A DNA stretch of 64,000 nt, taken from assembly GCA_010645155.1 (NCBI GenBank), contig CM021318.1, positions 8,795,550-8,859,549 of the forward strand. Direction: 5' to 3'. Position numbers and translations under genes: made by a program. Every line of letters begins with the position of its first letter. Position 1 is the stretch's first letter. Source of the DNA: Tigriopus japonicus. Lineage: Eukaryota > Arthropoda > Copepoda > Harpacticoida > Harpacticidae. The notes under the pieces are model-generated. The model was not told the DNA's origin. It saw only the letters and a list, made by a program, of their open reading frames with translations, and did no database searches. Of the stretch, positions 25,401 through 36,367 are shown one piece after another.

Positions 25401-28400
25401 CTTCGAACTTGAGCGTGTATTGACTTTAAGGCAAAAGAGGTGCGTTTTGTTAATTTAAATGGAACTTGTTTTAATTATCCACTTAATGCTTGCACTGCCG
25501 TCTTTTGCTCTCAAAATGAACTTGCCATCAGATTAGAGGTTGCCTTGCATACGGAGGACGATTCTTTTTCTTCAAATTAATCTTTATTGCGTGTTTCATT
25601 ACACATTGGATATATACAGAGTCAATGTCACGTAATTTCTTAAATTTCATACAATTGAGTACCGTTCGAAGTACGTACGGAGACCCGTTCTGGGTTCAAG
25701 ATGGTTGAAAAATATCATAACTAAGAAAGGCTTATAGCTTAGTGACTCTTTGAAAGTTGAAAATCATAGGGCGCTAATGGTGTTCTTGTTTTGCCTATGT
25801 CTAAAGGCGATTTGTTCATAACGTTAATACAATGGTAAATAGCCTCAACCAATCAACAACGGTAACTGCTGATCCTTTTTTTCGTTGCAGAACTGAATGG
25901 CACTAAATCAGCTTACCCAGGATACTCCATGAATTCCAGTAGTGAATGCCACGCCCTCGCCACAATGACGGCCTCGGCCCAGATCTCGACCCCTAGCCCA
26001 ACAGTTACCAAATTCCATCACCCCCGTCAAAGACACACCTGTCGACATGCCTCCATATCAAACGGACATGAGAGCACCAAGCGTTGCTCAGCTTGCTCCC
26101 CAACCTCCTCCTCGTCAGCATCGTCCTCAGGATCCTCGGAATCCACGGCCTCGTCATGCTCGGACCGCCCAAATTCAAAACAAGTGCCATCTCCATCCAG
26201 TCTTCCTCGGGACCATGCCCAACAACGCCTTCAAGGTAGGGTAAAATAAAATATCAAAATGGTAAATTCTGCTGAACTGAATTGCCCAGTTGTACATCTG
26301 GTGGTTTCTGAATCAAGTTTGACCTTTTCTGTCTGAAGCAGATCTGAGTGCAAGGATTTCTAGTGGTTTCCAAACAACCACAAGAAGCAATCAGTTTTTC
26401 TCCAGGTCGATGGTTTTCCCCACGTGTGTTTCAATCGTATGTTTTGAGGGTCCCACTTTTTTTTGGAACTGACTGTTTCATCTTCAGTTTTGACATTCAT
26501 TTGAATCATTTCTCGGTGAGCATTTGAAGGGTTCTCTAAACCTCGGATAGTGATATTAATAAAATAGGGAGGGTTTTAAGTCCTTTTTTGTCGTCCTTTG
26601 AGTAGGTAACATGGTTGCTGTCTTTGCTAAACCTGCCTATGATTGAATAAATTGTGTGTGCGAGTAAGCCTTTTATGTGTTCAAATGAAGGTCTGATTTG
26701 TCTTATTTTAATTAAAAGTGGGAATAATTTACCAAATCAAAGAACTGTCGACAAAATCAAGAACAATTGATCTTATTCTCAAAATCTTCAGCGCATTCTT
26801 GTCCAAAATGGGTCTAGACCTGTTTTTCGACCGTTTCATGGACCATGAAGTTCATGCTCCTTTCTGTTACGGAAATTTCCAGGAACTTCACCAATGTCAC
26901 TCTTTTAGGTTGGTTTATTGTCTTGACACGATTTCTTTTGTCTTTGTCTCTCTCATGCTAAGCAGTTGTAAGTTGTAAGTTGCAGTTTATTTGGCGTTTG
27001 CTTAGAGTGAACATGATATTTGTTCACTCTCTAGGTCTCAATTATTTGCTTGGCCTCCGACCTACAAAATAGATCCAACTCTTTGTGCTTTGGAAAGTTA
27101 TCTTTTGGAACACTGTACCAAAGTGAATACATCTCATTTCCGGGATTTTCTTTAACATCAACAGGGCTCAAAAATATTTCATTATCAAAATTTTTGTCAC
27201 AAGGTCTGAAACGAAAAGAACCAGATTAGCGTAAAGAGCTTCCTTCCCTCAAACCAATAAACATTGGGACATGAAAACACTGACACGTTCAATAATGAGA
27301 AAAAGGGGACAACTGACTCTTGTAATTGTCAATATTATTTTGCTCATCTTTGAATAGTAACTTTAGCTTTTTAGCCTCAAGGTTCATAACTCTTGAAGAT
27401 AGACCTCAATGTACGTGGTTGTGAGATAAAAATCTCGATCGTCGTGTTTTCAAGTTTCGTATTCATCTTGGTCATTTTAATCAATGAATTAATAATCCTA
27501 GAATCCCGGGGCACATTGATTGCATTTAATGTAATTGCAATCTTCTCACTCCAAATACCGAAAGACCTTCTTCAAACGAGCAATGTATCTGAATTTAAAA
27601 GGAGCATGGTATCTAATAATCAAAATAAATTTTAAAGGGAACAAAGAAATGCAAAACGGAAATTAATTTTGCGTCAATTCAAGAAAGATTTGTAATTAGT
27701 TATGTTAACCCTTGGCTCAGAATTAGCCACTGCAGTGTGTTCTAATCGTGTTCCAATCTGACGTTGTTATTTCCCAGTATGAATATCCAAGAACTGAGGA
27801 CGCAACCTGGCCTTTTGGCCTCAATTTCTGTCATAGAATTGCTTTCCTTAGTTGGTTGGTTAGTCTTAGTGGAGAAAACCAAGCAACTCTACGAGTATGT
27901 ACCTACCCTAGTGACGTTGGTTAGCCATAAAGTAGGTTTTGACGTTTTATTGTCCATAAAGAATGGAACGAATGGAATCCAAAGATACGATCAGCTAGGG
28001 AAATGTTGTACTTCAACGTAAACCCCGTCCAAACACTGCAAGATGATTTGATCAAGTGGCAAGTTGTTGACACGGGATCAATGGAAACGTCCGCCTCAAT
28101 TTGAAGGATCGCAATAGTTGCCACGAAAGCATGACCAGACAGAAATCTTGTCCACTGAGCAATCACCTTTTTGCCTGTCCATCAGAATTTGGACATAAAA
28201 ACAAAACCAATGTCGAGACAAAAGTGAGAACTCAGTGCTCGTCAGGCACTGCGCAATCAGAGGAAAGTTTCTTTGATCACCGTTGAAGATTCTGTCGCTC
28301 ACTCATGATCTCAAAATTGCATTCGCGACTTTGGCCGAAATATCTCGTGGAACACGTGAGCGCTATTCTCCGTACATACAAACACCTACTTCCGGTTTTC

Positions 28401-31400
28401 CGTTATGGTAATGCGTCGAAGGAGCTGCTCTTCTTCATGGGCAGCCATATTGCCTCGCATTAGGAGATTGAGTCCTGTTCATGGCTATGAAACTTGCTCA
28501 AGAATTGACCGGGAAAGCAATACCCAGAGCTGCTCTTGTGGCCAGCTGTGGATCCATTTGCGAGGATGGACAAGGAAATTTGCCTCGGGATCACTCGAGC
28601 ATTTCCCTTTTGGCTAGGCTCCGCATTTCCGAACTACTTTAGAGCACTTTAGTCCAGAATTTAATCATCTTCAGAAGAGAGGCTCGAATTATGCGCTGTC
28701 TATGGCGTTGAAAACCGTCAGATTTGTTGTTCAACTCCCAATCGACCAAGTGGACGAGGACCATGAGTCGACCTGCGAGTTACGAAGAAAGCGAACTAAC
28801 ACGGTGAACCAACCAACCAACCAACCAACCAACCAACCAACCACTACCAACACCTTACCACAGCTACTAGTTCTACTTCAAGCGAGTGTCTTGGCGAAAA
28901 AAGGACAGACTTCCTTTTGTAGCCCTTGTCTTCTTCTTCTTCTTGGTCTTCTTTGGCCCCTTCTCGAAGAGGGCCTTGTCGTTTTGTTGGTTATTCAGCT
29001 CCTGGGTTGGAAAAGTTGCGTTTAGTTCATTCGTAGAGATCCTTGAGGAGACTTGGTTTCTTTCCACGGAACGGAAAGCCGAAAAAAGCTGAGATCAACG
29101 AGGGTGATAACATCGAGTCAGCCTGCAGTCATAAAGAAGCAAACAAATTCTAATTTTGGCATTGCATTGCATTGCAGACCCATCTTCGTTTGACCGTATC
29201 GAGTCTGGTGAAGGTCCCGTTCGATCCCCGTCCGATCAACTCCACGTCCGTATTGGTGAAACTCATCATACGATCGTTGAAGAGGAAGGAGAGATTGGGA
29301 ATGAACCTGGGTCCCCATCCCCCTCGCCAAGTGACCGACAACGAAAGTCCAGCAATCCATTGGTCAGGTAAGCTGTCTACTATCAGAAATGGGCATGATG
29401 CGTTTAACGCTAATATATTATGTCAGGCTTAAAGTCAATATCTAAGTAATTTACGCGCGTTAGATTGCCAAAACGTTTTGATGTACTTGATTGTTTGATA
29501 TGAACATACTTTTAGTTGTTTTAGTGGTCAGACATCAGTAAAGCTTTTTTGCATGATCGACTAGTGCTTATCTTGACAACCCAATACAACTTCATAATTC
29601 ATGCTTACATACGTGTTATAGCTTGGTTGTTTCAACATGAGTTTTGGTGCAAAGTGGTATTTTGTTAGTGCATCTTGAACACTTTTTTGCTTATTAGCTT
29701 GTGTGTACCACTCAAGACCTTTTCCAAAGCTGATTTTCACTCAGCCCATTAAAACTTAGGCATCAGGCAGCCACCAGAAATTATATTTTTGTTTTGGGCT
29801 CTCCTCTTTCCTCTTCCTTTTTCGTAGGCAAACTCCTTTCCTAGACGTCGTTTTTTTATCAGTGCAATGAATCAAGAAACAGTCAGGTTTTTAGATCACA
29901 TCGGTCTACGTTTAGCTACAAAAAGTGCCATTACATGTTGGTTTAACAAACCCTTGACCAAATGAAAGCTTAATTCAGGTTTGGCAGTGAGATGTTCTTG
30001 CCATTTGTTTGGATTTCAAAAAACCTTTATCATTGTTAATTAGGATCATGGGTTATGGAAAGCCAAGAACAATACGGCAACTGTGAGATTGATCTTATTC
30101 TTCGATTTTAAGTCAGTCTTTGTGTACAATCCACTTTGGCAACACTTGACAAGGAAGAGTCAAACTCCATCAAAAATAGAGTAAATTGGTAATTTCCATA
30201 TGATTATGATCAAACTTGTCTTTCCACAATTCACTATCCTGGAGAACACTGGGTACATTTTTTGGTCAAAACAAAGTGTATGTACGAGCTAATGTCACTT
30301 CAGCCTTTTAAACACCAGATGGAGCAACTGTAAAAACAATTACGAAGTTGGTGACGTTTACTTGAAAGCGTCTTTTAACTTTGCATTTACATGTTTTGGA
30401 TGCACTTTCATTTCTTTTGTTATTTTGAACAATTTTTTTGGATCCACCGTCCAGATTTCTTTGAGTGTCTAAATTCCAATTTTTTCCTTTTCTTCCTGTA
30501 CATTAGTTCTATTTCCTCCTTCTTTCACCTAACATCAATCGAACTATCGTCAAGTGTTGTAACGCTTTTATTTACGATATTTGGGCTAAAACTCTTGTCA
30601 GCTTTATTTGCTTGTATTTTTAGTTGGTGGATAAAATCAGTCTAAGTTAATTCGCCCATCAACTACTTGTATTCACTTTTTTCACTCTTGTGCCTTACAA
30701 GTTGCCTGTTCATGTATTTATGCCGTTTATGAAGAAACGGAGACGGCATTTCCTTCCATTCGAGTGCGAAGCTGGTTGCTCCAAGTTGGAACGAATCTTG
30801 TGTAGACTGCTTGCTCGTCGTGGTCCAAGGATCGATCTCATTTGGTGGCCCTTCCATTTGCAGGTTATTGTACAAACTCACGCGCAAGCAAGTGGAGGAA
30901 AAGCGGACGGACATCACTCTAGATATGCTCCAACCCAGCCGATACAAGCCTAACGATCTGAACCAAATGGCCGAGGACACGAAGTTCTCTAAGCGTAAGC
31001 CGAGCTCACAATCATCATCATTTTTAATTTCATTCTCTTACCGGAACTGCTAGTTGAAAGCTAGGGTGACACAAACAGTCTTTTTAGCACTTAGCGACGA
31101 CCTCAGAGCAAGGTTCTTGAAAGTTCTTGACGCAGAAAATATTCTGGCTTTCAGAGACATTGAAGCTAAGTACGGTCATACTAGGTTTAATTTTTGGGAC
31201 ATCTTGGAACTAGGTCGTAACTTTAGCGGTAGCCTTCAAGAGAACGAAAAGAGCATGTTGGTACTCATTAGACATTGGATAAATATAGTATAATTGTGTT
31301 TTTCACTTTTGACAAAATACGCTCCGCTAGGGCCAAACGAAAGGCATAAAGAACTTAACACATTAAATTTGTCCTTGATGGACTTTAAAATCATTAGTCC

Positions 31401-34400
31401 CAACATCTAACAATGAGTGTTAATGATGGACAAAGTGCGTCTAAACTTGACTCTATGATATCAGTCAAATTCCATCTTAAAAAGGAGGAAAATTCTAGTA
31501 AATGGAAATGGACGTTCTATTCCATTCAAGTTATTGATGAATTGAGTTAGGGTAAGATGTCTATTGTGCAAGTTCTGAAAAGTGCAAGCATTGATTGACC
31601 GCATGGAAGTGATTTGAAGAGGCTCAAGCGTTTTCTAGGAATGCAAGCTTTGAAAATCTTTATACAGACATATCTGACCTTTTAAAAAGTGACATGAATG
31701 AGTCGAGCCACAACGGCAAAAATGTGTGCCTCTCAAGGAGCAAAGAAAGAATTGAAATCCTTGATGCCATCTCCTTAATGTAAAGCTCATCTCGTCTCTC
31801 ATATCCTTGAAATTGTTTTCCCTACATCAAGATTGTATTCTGTAGTTACTGGACTGCATACCTACTTGGTTCCAAATGTATTTAGTGGATGCAAAAGATA
31901 AAAGGGAGACTTTTTCAGCTTGTGTGTTTTTTGGGTTACATAGCTGATGGAGATTCCGAAATGCTTTTTTAAAAGTAAAGCAAAGGATAACCATTTTGGT
32001 ATAAATTTTATCAGCTTTGAAGCAACAGGGAAAAAAGTCCCATTTCGATGAAAATCATGTAATATACCTCATTTTTGCAATTAATTGCAAGAGAAGCAAA
32101 GCAGGAAGAAACGGGCTCTTAAATAGAAGATGATATCAACTTATAATGGTTATCCAAGACAAAAATGATGGTTCTTAACTGAGATATATTATAAATGCAT
32201 GTATTTGTTCGTGCATTTGGATATTTTCTATGCATTTTTTGCCAACTTTTGTTCTTAACCTCTTTATCTGCAACTAAAATACTGAGTGAATAAAATAACA
32301 ATCATTCTTGACATAAAAAATCATCATCATATGATGGTCCACTCAATAATAGATCCAATCATGCAAGTGTTCTATCTTTGTCATCAGAACCATACCTCAC
32401 ATTCCTGCTCTAATGTTGTTAAAATCACTTGCGAGTGTCATCAAGTCTAAAACTATGTCTTTTTATTGAGTGAGTAGGAAAATCAGGTCCAAAACGTAGT
32501 GGCCTCGAGGCCGATTGGAACGATAATTTGATTGCTCGCAAATGCCAACGGTACAAAATAAGCCTCGACAAGGACACTTAATTAATATACCATTGTAATT
32601 AATTTATTTTCCCCGAGTGCATCCCACGCATTTATGTATGATCGTGGTCATTCTTACCTTAAGACTGATTGGTTCTGGTTCTCTTCAGGGGAGGTCCGCT
32701 CGTTATACCGCGCTTTCAAGCAAGAGTGTCCCAATGGCATTGTGGATGAGGAGACTTTCAAAGACGTCTATGAGAAGATCTTTCCACTGGGCGATGCCAC
32801 CCACTACGCTCATCTGGTTTTCTTAGCCATTGACAGGTAGGCAGGCACGCACGACAAATGATCTCGAATCGCAACAGGGCCTTCCTTGGAGGAGATCAAA
32901 GCACACCAAGACCTCTTTCCCACTCACTTTCATTACGCTCATCCAATCCTTTTCCACCAACTGACCTTGTTTTCATCCAAATTAAAACTATGGGGACCAT
33001 GGGATAAAATCCCCCCCCCCCCAAAAAAAAACTACCGCGAAGTAGGCGAGATTGACCCAACCAAATATGGCGAAGGGAATGGAATGTTTTGTGGAAAGAA
33101 AGCTTTAGGCTATTTTGACCCCACGAATGCCATTCAGTCCATCAATCTTGAGAGTGTCTATAAATGCACTAAAGTGACAGAATCTGAGGAAATTGGAGTC
33201 AATTCGGAGGCGGGACTGGTTGACAATTTGACGTGTGACCCGATTGGATAACGACGAACAACCTTTGGTTTCCATTTTCAGGGATCGAACGGGTGGGATT
33301 ACGTTCGGAGATTTTATGGAATTCCTTTCTGTGATCACCAAGGGATCACTGCAAGATAAGCTCCTTTGGGCTTTTACCTTCTACGACGTCGACCATGACG
33401 GTTTCATTAGCAAAGACGAAATGCTGAAGGTAAAAAAAAACTCAAGGCCATGTGCCCGTGTCTGTTTTTAGAAAAGCCAGAGGTGGTATTGACATTTTTG
33501 ATGAAAAAGTTTTATTTTTCTAATGTGTTCCGTAAATGGAACAACCCCTAATTGGTTTGTTAATTGAAAGATTTTCAAGAGCAGAAGAATTTTTATTCTA
33601 CTCAAAGGACCATGAGAGTCATTTCGCGAGCACTGTAATTTCTAAAAATAGTTTTCTTGAACACTATCGTTCATACAATTGAGATTTTCTTAATTCAAAT
33701 CAGACTCTTCTCTAAATATTTCATGGGTGGTGTTGGTTCGAGTATTAAGCTAAAAGAGGCGAAATTAAATGGGTCACATTAATATCATTAACAAGGATAG
33801 ATTTGATTTTTGTTAGGACTAATATGTAACATTCGTCTCTTAAAACCAGTTTCCAAGCCCAGGAATTAATACATACCCCCAAACAATTTCATTCTGAGTA
33901 CGTAAGTTGAGCAGCAATCAAAACGTCTGAGACATTAATTCTAACACTTCTAAATAGTGAATGCATCAAAATGTCCCCGACTATTGAACCGTTTAATCAC
34001 CAACGTGACTCGAATGACCTCTTTCAATCATTGATTCAATACAACCGCCTCAATTTCCATTCGTTTTGAATAATACCAATGGTTAGGATTGAGAAAAACA
34101 TATTTGTTTTGAACTTCTAGCTCTCAGACATTGGACATGTGATCTTGTGTTGTTCGTTCTTTTGTTCCATTGGTTCACGACCCGGAATGTGATTAGTCAT
34201 TCCATTTCCAGGTGACAGATGCCATTCACGAGCTGATGGGATCGAAGAATACCTCCAATACCTTGGATGCCCACTCTAACGTGGATCGGATCTTCGAGAC
34301 CATGGACCTGAACCGAGATGGGCTGATCTCAATGGAGGAGTTCGTCCAATATTGTACCTCAACCACGGAAGTTCGGGAATCATTGGAGGTGAGGGATCCC

Positions 34401-34458
34401 GGAGGCCAACCAAGGATCATTATGGCTAATTGTGCTCTTTTCACAGGTCCTTCCATAA
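13464..34458 (+). CDS. KCNIP-like: KChIP-like neuronal calcium-sensor protein (EF-hand)
   Basis: Eight coding exons join in consistent phase to 419 residues: 13464-13572, 25891-26235, 29178-29367, 30864-30994, 32689-32836, 33282-33429, 34212-34388 and 34447-34458. All introns are GT-AG. The core matches Kv-channel-interacting proteins: FSKREVRSLYRAFKQECPNG parallels KRELQVLYRGFKNECPSG of human KChIPs. Three EF loops are visible: DRDRTGGITFGD, DVDHDGFISKDE and DLNRDGLISMEE; the first EF hand is degenerate, as in the family. KChIPs bind the N terminus of Kv4 channels and change their gating with calcium. Residues 1 to about 214 (exons 1-3) form a Ser/Thr-rich, low-complexity extension much longer than usual KChIP N termini; it lacks a myristoylation signal. 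Other first exons in the long introns are likely but not identified. The last exon encodes only V-L-P-stop after a 58-nt intron. Confidence 0.85.
14337..14857. mobile_element. Inverted-repeat element (MITE-like), about 521 bp
   Basis: The left end, starting GGTAGACTGGGCTTG at 14337, is mirrored by the right end (GGTAGACTGGGCTTG reverse-complemented, ending at 14857). Similarity continues for about 40 bp through TAAATGCAC. The interior has no transposase frame, so this looks like a non-autonomous DNA transposon in the first KChIP intron. Confidence 0.55.
17937..18410. mobile_element. Inverted-repeat element (MITE-like), about 470 bp
   Basis: Left GGTAATGGTGACGATGTGAG (from about 17945) is mirrored exactly near 18385-18405, and weaker complementarity extends about 60 bp inward (AGCGTTGCCAGA against AGTGTTACCAGA). 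No coding capacity is visible. Class is undetermined. Confidence 0.55.
22091..22661. mobile_element. Decayed Tc1/mariner-like element
   Basis: Ends are CAGGGTGCGCCACTTACACT on the left and, reverse-complemented, CAGGGTGCACCACTCAAAAT on the right. A TA dinucleotide precedes the left end; AA follows the right end, so the target duplication may be mutated. An ATG follows at about 22253, after an A-run, and opens a short frame (MATKKDAR then stop) that may be a transposase relic. Size is 571 bp. Confidence 0.55.
25570..25705 (-). repeat. Diverged SINE copy without its tRNA head
   Basis: Shares the words TTACACATTGGATAT and GACCCGTTCTGGGT with the SINE at 12210-12425, in the same orientation. The tRNA-like head is missing, as expected of a truncated or old copy. 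It lies about 190 bp upstream of exon 2 of the KChIP-like gene. Confidence 0.5.
26236..32688 (+). other. Introns 2-4 of the KChIP-like gene
   Basis: Noncoding apart from the exons at 29178-29367 and 30864-30994. A stretch at 28400-29150 is richer in G+C than the rest and ends just upstream of exon 3. It includes a pure (AACC)n tract at about 28807-28843 and several short open frames. An alternative promoter or exon is possible, because KChIP genes commonly use alternative first exons, but I found no convincing donor site. Otherwise I see nothing recognisable. Confidence 0.45.
28807..28843. repeat. (AACC)n microsatellite
   Basis: About nine uninterrupted copies of the tetranucleotide AACC lie in intron 2 of the KChIP-like gene. 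Confidence 0.9.
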
Positions 34459-34559
34459 CTGCAATAACTACCAATAGCAACAACTCACCCAAGCACACGC
34501 TCACGCGCACCCCCAGATCCCAGGTTCCAACTCCAAACATTTTTGCCAGCATCGCTTCT

Positions 34560-34645
34560 TCCATCCATGCGTTCATCTGTCTACCTATCTATCTGTCTCT
34601 CCATCTATCGATCTGTCGATCTATCCATACATCCATCCATCCAGT
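34560..34645. repeat. (CATC/CTAT)n simple repeat in the KChIP-like 3' UTR
   Basis: Imperfect tetranucleotide repeats (CATC, CTAT, CGAT, CTGT) lie about 100 nt after the stop codon, inside the predicted 3' UTR. Confidence 0.8.
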
Positions 34646-34914
34646 CGTACCCCTTCTTTCCTACCCAAACGAGTTGGCTCTCTGTCTCTCTGTGGATCTC
34701 GAGATACGCTCCTGTAACAAAAGGACTCTTTGGAATGACAGTAGTGTGTTCCAAATCGTTGTGTGAGTGAGTAAGTGTGCGTTGTATTCCAAACCGCATG
34801 CCTCACAAGATTAGTCGTGTTGCTTCCAAATTGGAACACCACCCTCTACGAACTCTCGCCCTCGCTGTTGATATTTAAATTAATACTATCGATAATTCCT
34901 ATCAGATACAAGTG

Positions 34915-34920
34915 AATAAA
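34915..34920 (+). terminator. Poly(A) signal of the KChIP-like gene
   Basis: AATAAA about 460 nt after the stop codon at 34458, followed by an AT-rich stretch. It is the first canonical signal downstream on this strand. Confidence 0.6.
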
Positions 34921-36060
34921 TATATATTATATCTGAGTGTACTCGTAACGATGGCATGTATATTGATTTTTATCTCATGTCAAAAAGCCAAACTCAGAAT
35001 GGAAAAGAAGAGATTTTTCAAGGGTTCTGATTCCAATATTTTTTTTTGTTTTCACTCAATATCTCGGTGAGTAAGTAGGAGGTTTGGGGTCACTTTTGAT
35101 GTAGTAAATGTAATTTGAAGTAAAAAAATTAAGCTGCAAACATTGACGGTAAAAAAAATCATTTAAGTTGGAGTTAGACTTCTTGCCCAAGTTGATGTGC
35201 TTCTTTGGAAACTGGCATTTAAACAACTAAAAGGTAATCAAAGTCTCTGGTTCTAACCTATCTACAATTTTTGAGATATTGATACCATCCGTTTTCACCT
35301 TCTTGAAGGCAATTTTAAACGTTTTAGAGACAAATTTCGAAGGCGTAGCAAGTACAGCGAACGCGTTTTACGATCAAGGTTTATTCCAATCCGCCGAAAT
35401 CATTGGAATACAAGACACTTCAGTTGACAACAAAATAGCACATCATTATAATAGATTATCTTTCGACGGCATAGTTATGTTCTCAACATATTCAAGGCAA
35501 GTCATGACTCAATAATTGGGGACACAAAAATCTCTCCGTTTTAAGACTTACCTTGCAGATTTTCACAGCCAATTTAAGATCACGAGTATAGAGATTGATA
35601 TGAGTTTAGGATGAGATATCACAGAGAAGAGCATAGGTAAAAATTATGTTAAGGCGTAAACAAATGAATAAATGTAAAGATAAATTGAGGAAGACGGGCC
35701 TCAATATTATTGACATACTAGGGTTATCAATGTCAATCGATTAGAGCATGTCATTATATATGCAAAAAAATGTCAACCGAATCATAAATAAAGAATCATC
35801 AATGCCTCGACGAGACATTCGCGACTGTTTTCTTTTTTGACTTCAAAGTCAGGAATGCCTCGCCGGGTCGTCAGATTCAAATTCATATCAAAACAGATAT
35901 GAGATTTACAGTCATCGTTCACATGATCATGAAAATAAGTACCAATGAAGAATGATATCATAAGTGAAACGACAAAATATACAAAATAAGACACATGAAG
36001 AAATGAACAAGATTGGAAGACAATGTGTATGACGAAATACGAGCGAATGAGATACGGACA
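34921..36060. other. Intergenic DNA between convergent KChIP-like and CPSF6 genes
   Basis: About 1.1 kb, AT-rich, with no recognisable gene, RNA or element. The open frames here are short and unlike any family I know. Confidence 0.6.
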
Positions 36061-36062
36061 CA

Positions 36063-36068
36063 TTTATT
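36063..36068 (-). terminator. Poly(A) signal for the CPSF6 transcription unit
   Basis: AATAAA on the minus strand (TTTATT on the plus), 300 nt beyond the CPSF6 stop and about 23 nt beyond the in-frame TGA at 36091 of the possible downstream exon. Its position supports transcription continuing through 36091-36267. Confidence 0.55.
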
Positions 36069-36090
36069 TCACACCAAATTACATCCAATT

Positions 36091-36267
36091 TCAATCGAGG
36101 GGATGTGGACGTCTCTTGGGCAGAGGTCCTCCTGTGCTCTTCAACGAATGGGTGGCCTGTGAATGGATCCAATAGGTTGATTGGTTGGTTGGTTGATAGG
36201 TAGAGAGAGGATGGTGCACTTACTCTTGAGAGAGGCAAAGTTGAGGATTTCAATAGCGAATGGGTAT
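36091..36267 (-). other. Possible alternative terminal exons of CPSF6 (or spliced 3' UTR)
   Basis: A well-formed 67-nt intron occupies 36157-36223 on the minus strand: donor AAGA|GTAAGTGC and acceptor ATTCACAG|GCC. Joining its flanks gives an open frame reading THSLLKSSTLPLSR then ATHSLKSTGGPLPKRRPHPL, ending at TGA 36093-36091. The preceding exon could begin at an acceptor CCCCTTGAAG|AT (36267). A donor GATC|GTGAGA at 36396, inside the CPSF6 frame, would join it in phase and give an alternative C terminus. Alternatively the whole region is 3' UTR with one intron. The spliced peptide matches no family I know. Confidence 0.4.
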
Positions 36268-36367
36268 CTTCAAGGGGAAAATAAACAACGGGAATGGGGG
36301 TAGAAATCAGATCAAGAGGAAGTCGGGAAAACTAGGTGAGATAAACTGAGGGGCTGAGCGTATGTCT

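Larger units (their letters stand above)
13573..25890 (+). other. First intron of the KChIP-like gene
   Basis: This 12.3-kb intron is AT-rich and holds three inverted-repeat elements (14337-14857, 17937-18410, 22091-22661), a diverged SINE tail (25570-25705) and several stretches rich in TTTGCATTTTT words (about 21250-21400, 21840-21980, 22995-23040). No additional coding exon could be supported. Confidence 0.6.

Noticed and set aside
28807..28843. CRISPR-like or other spaced repeat array
   Set aside because: It is a plain (AACC)n microsatellite with no spacers, in a eukaryotic intron.
34212..34766. KChIP-like exon 7 read straight through to 34766 as the true C terminus
   Set aside because: The extra frame runs into a simple repeat, whereas KChIPs end shortly after the fourth EF hand; a good donor and acceptor give a short end.
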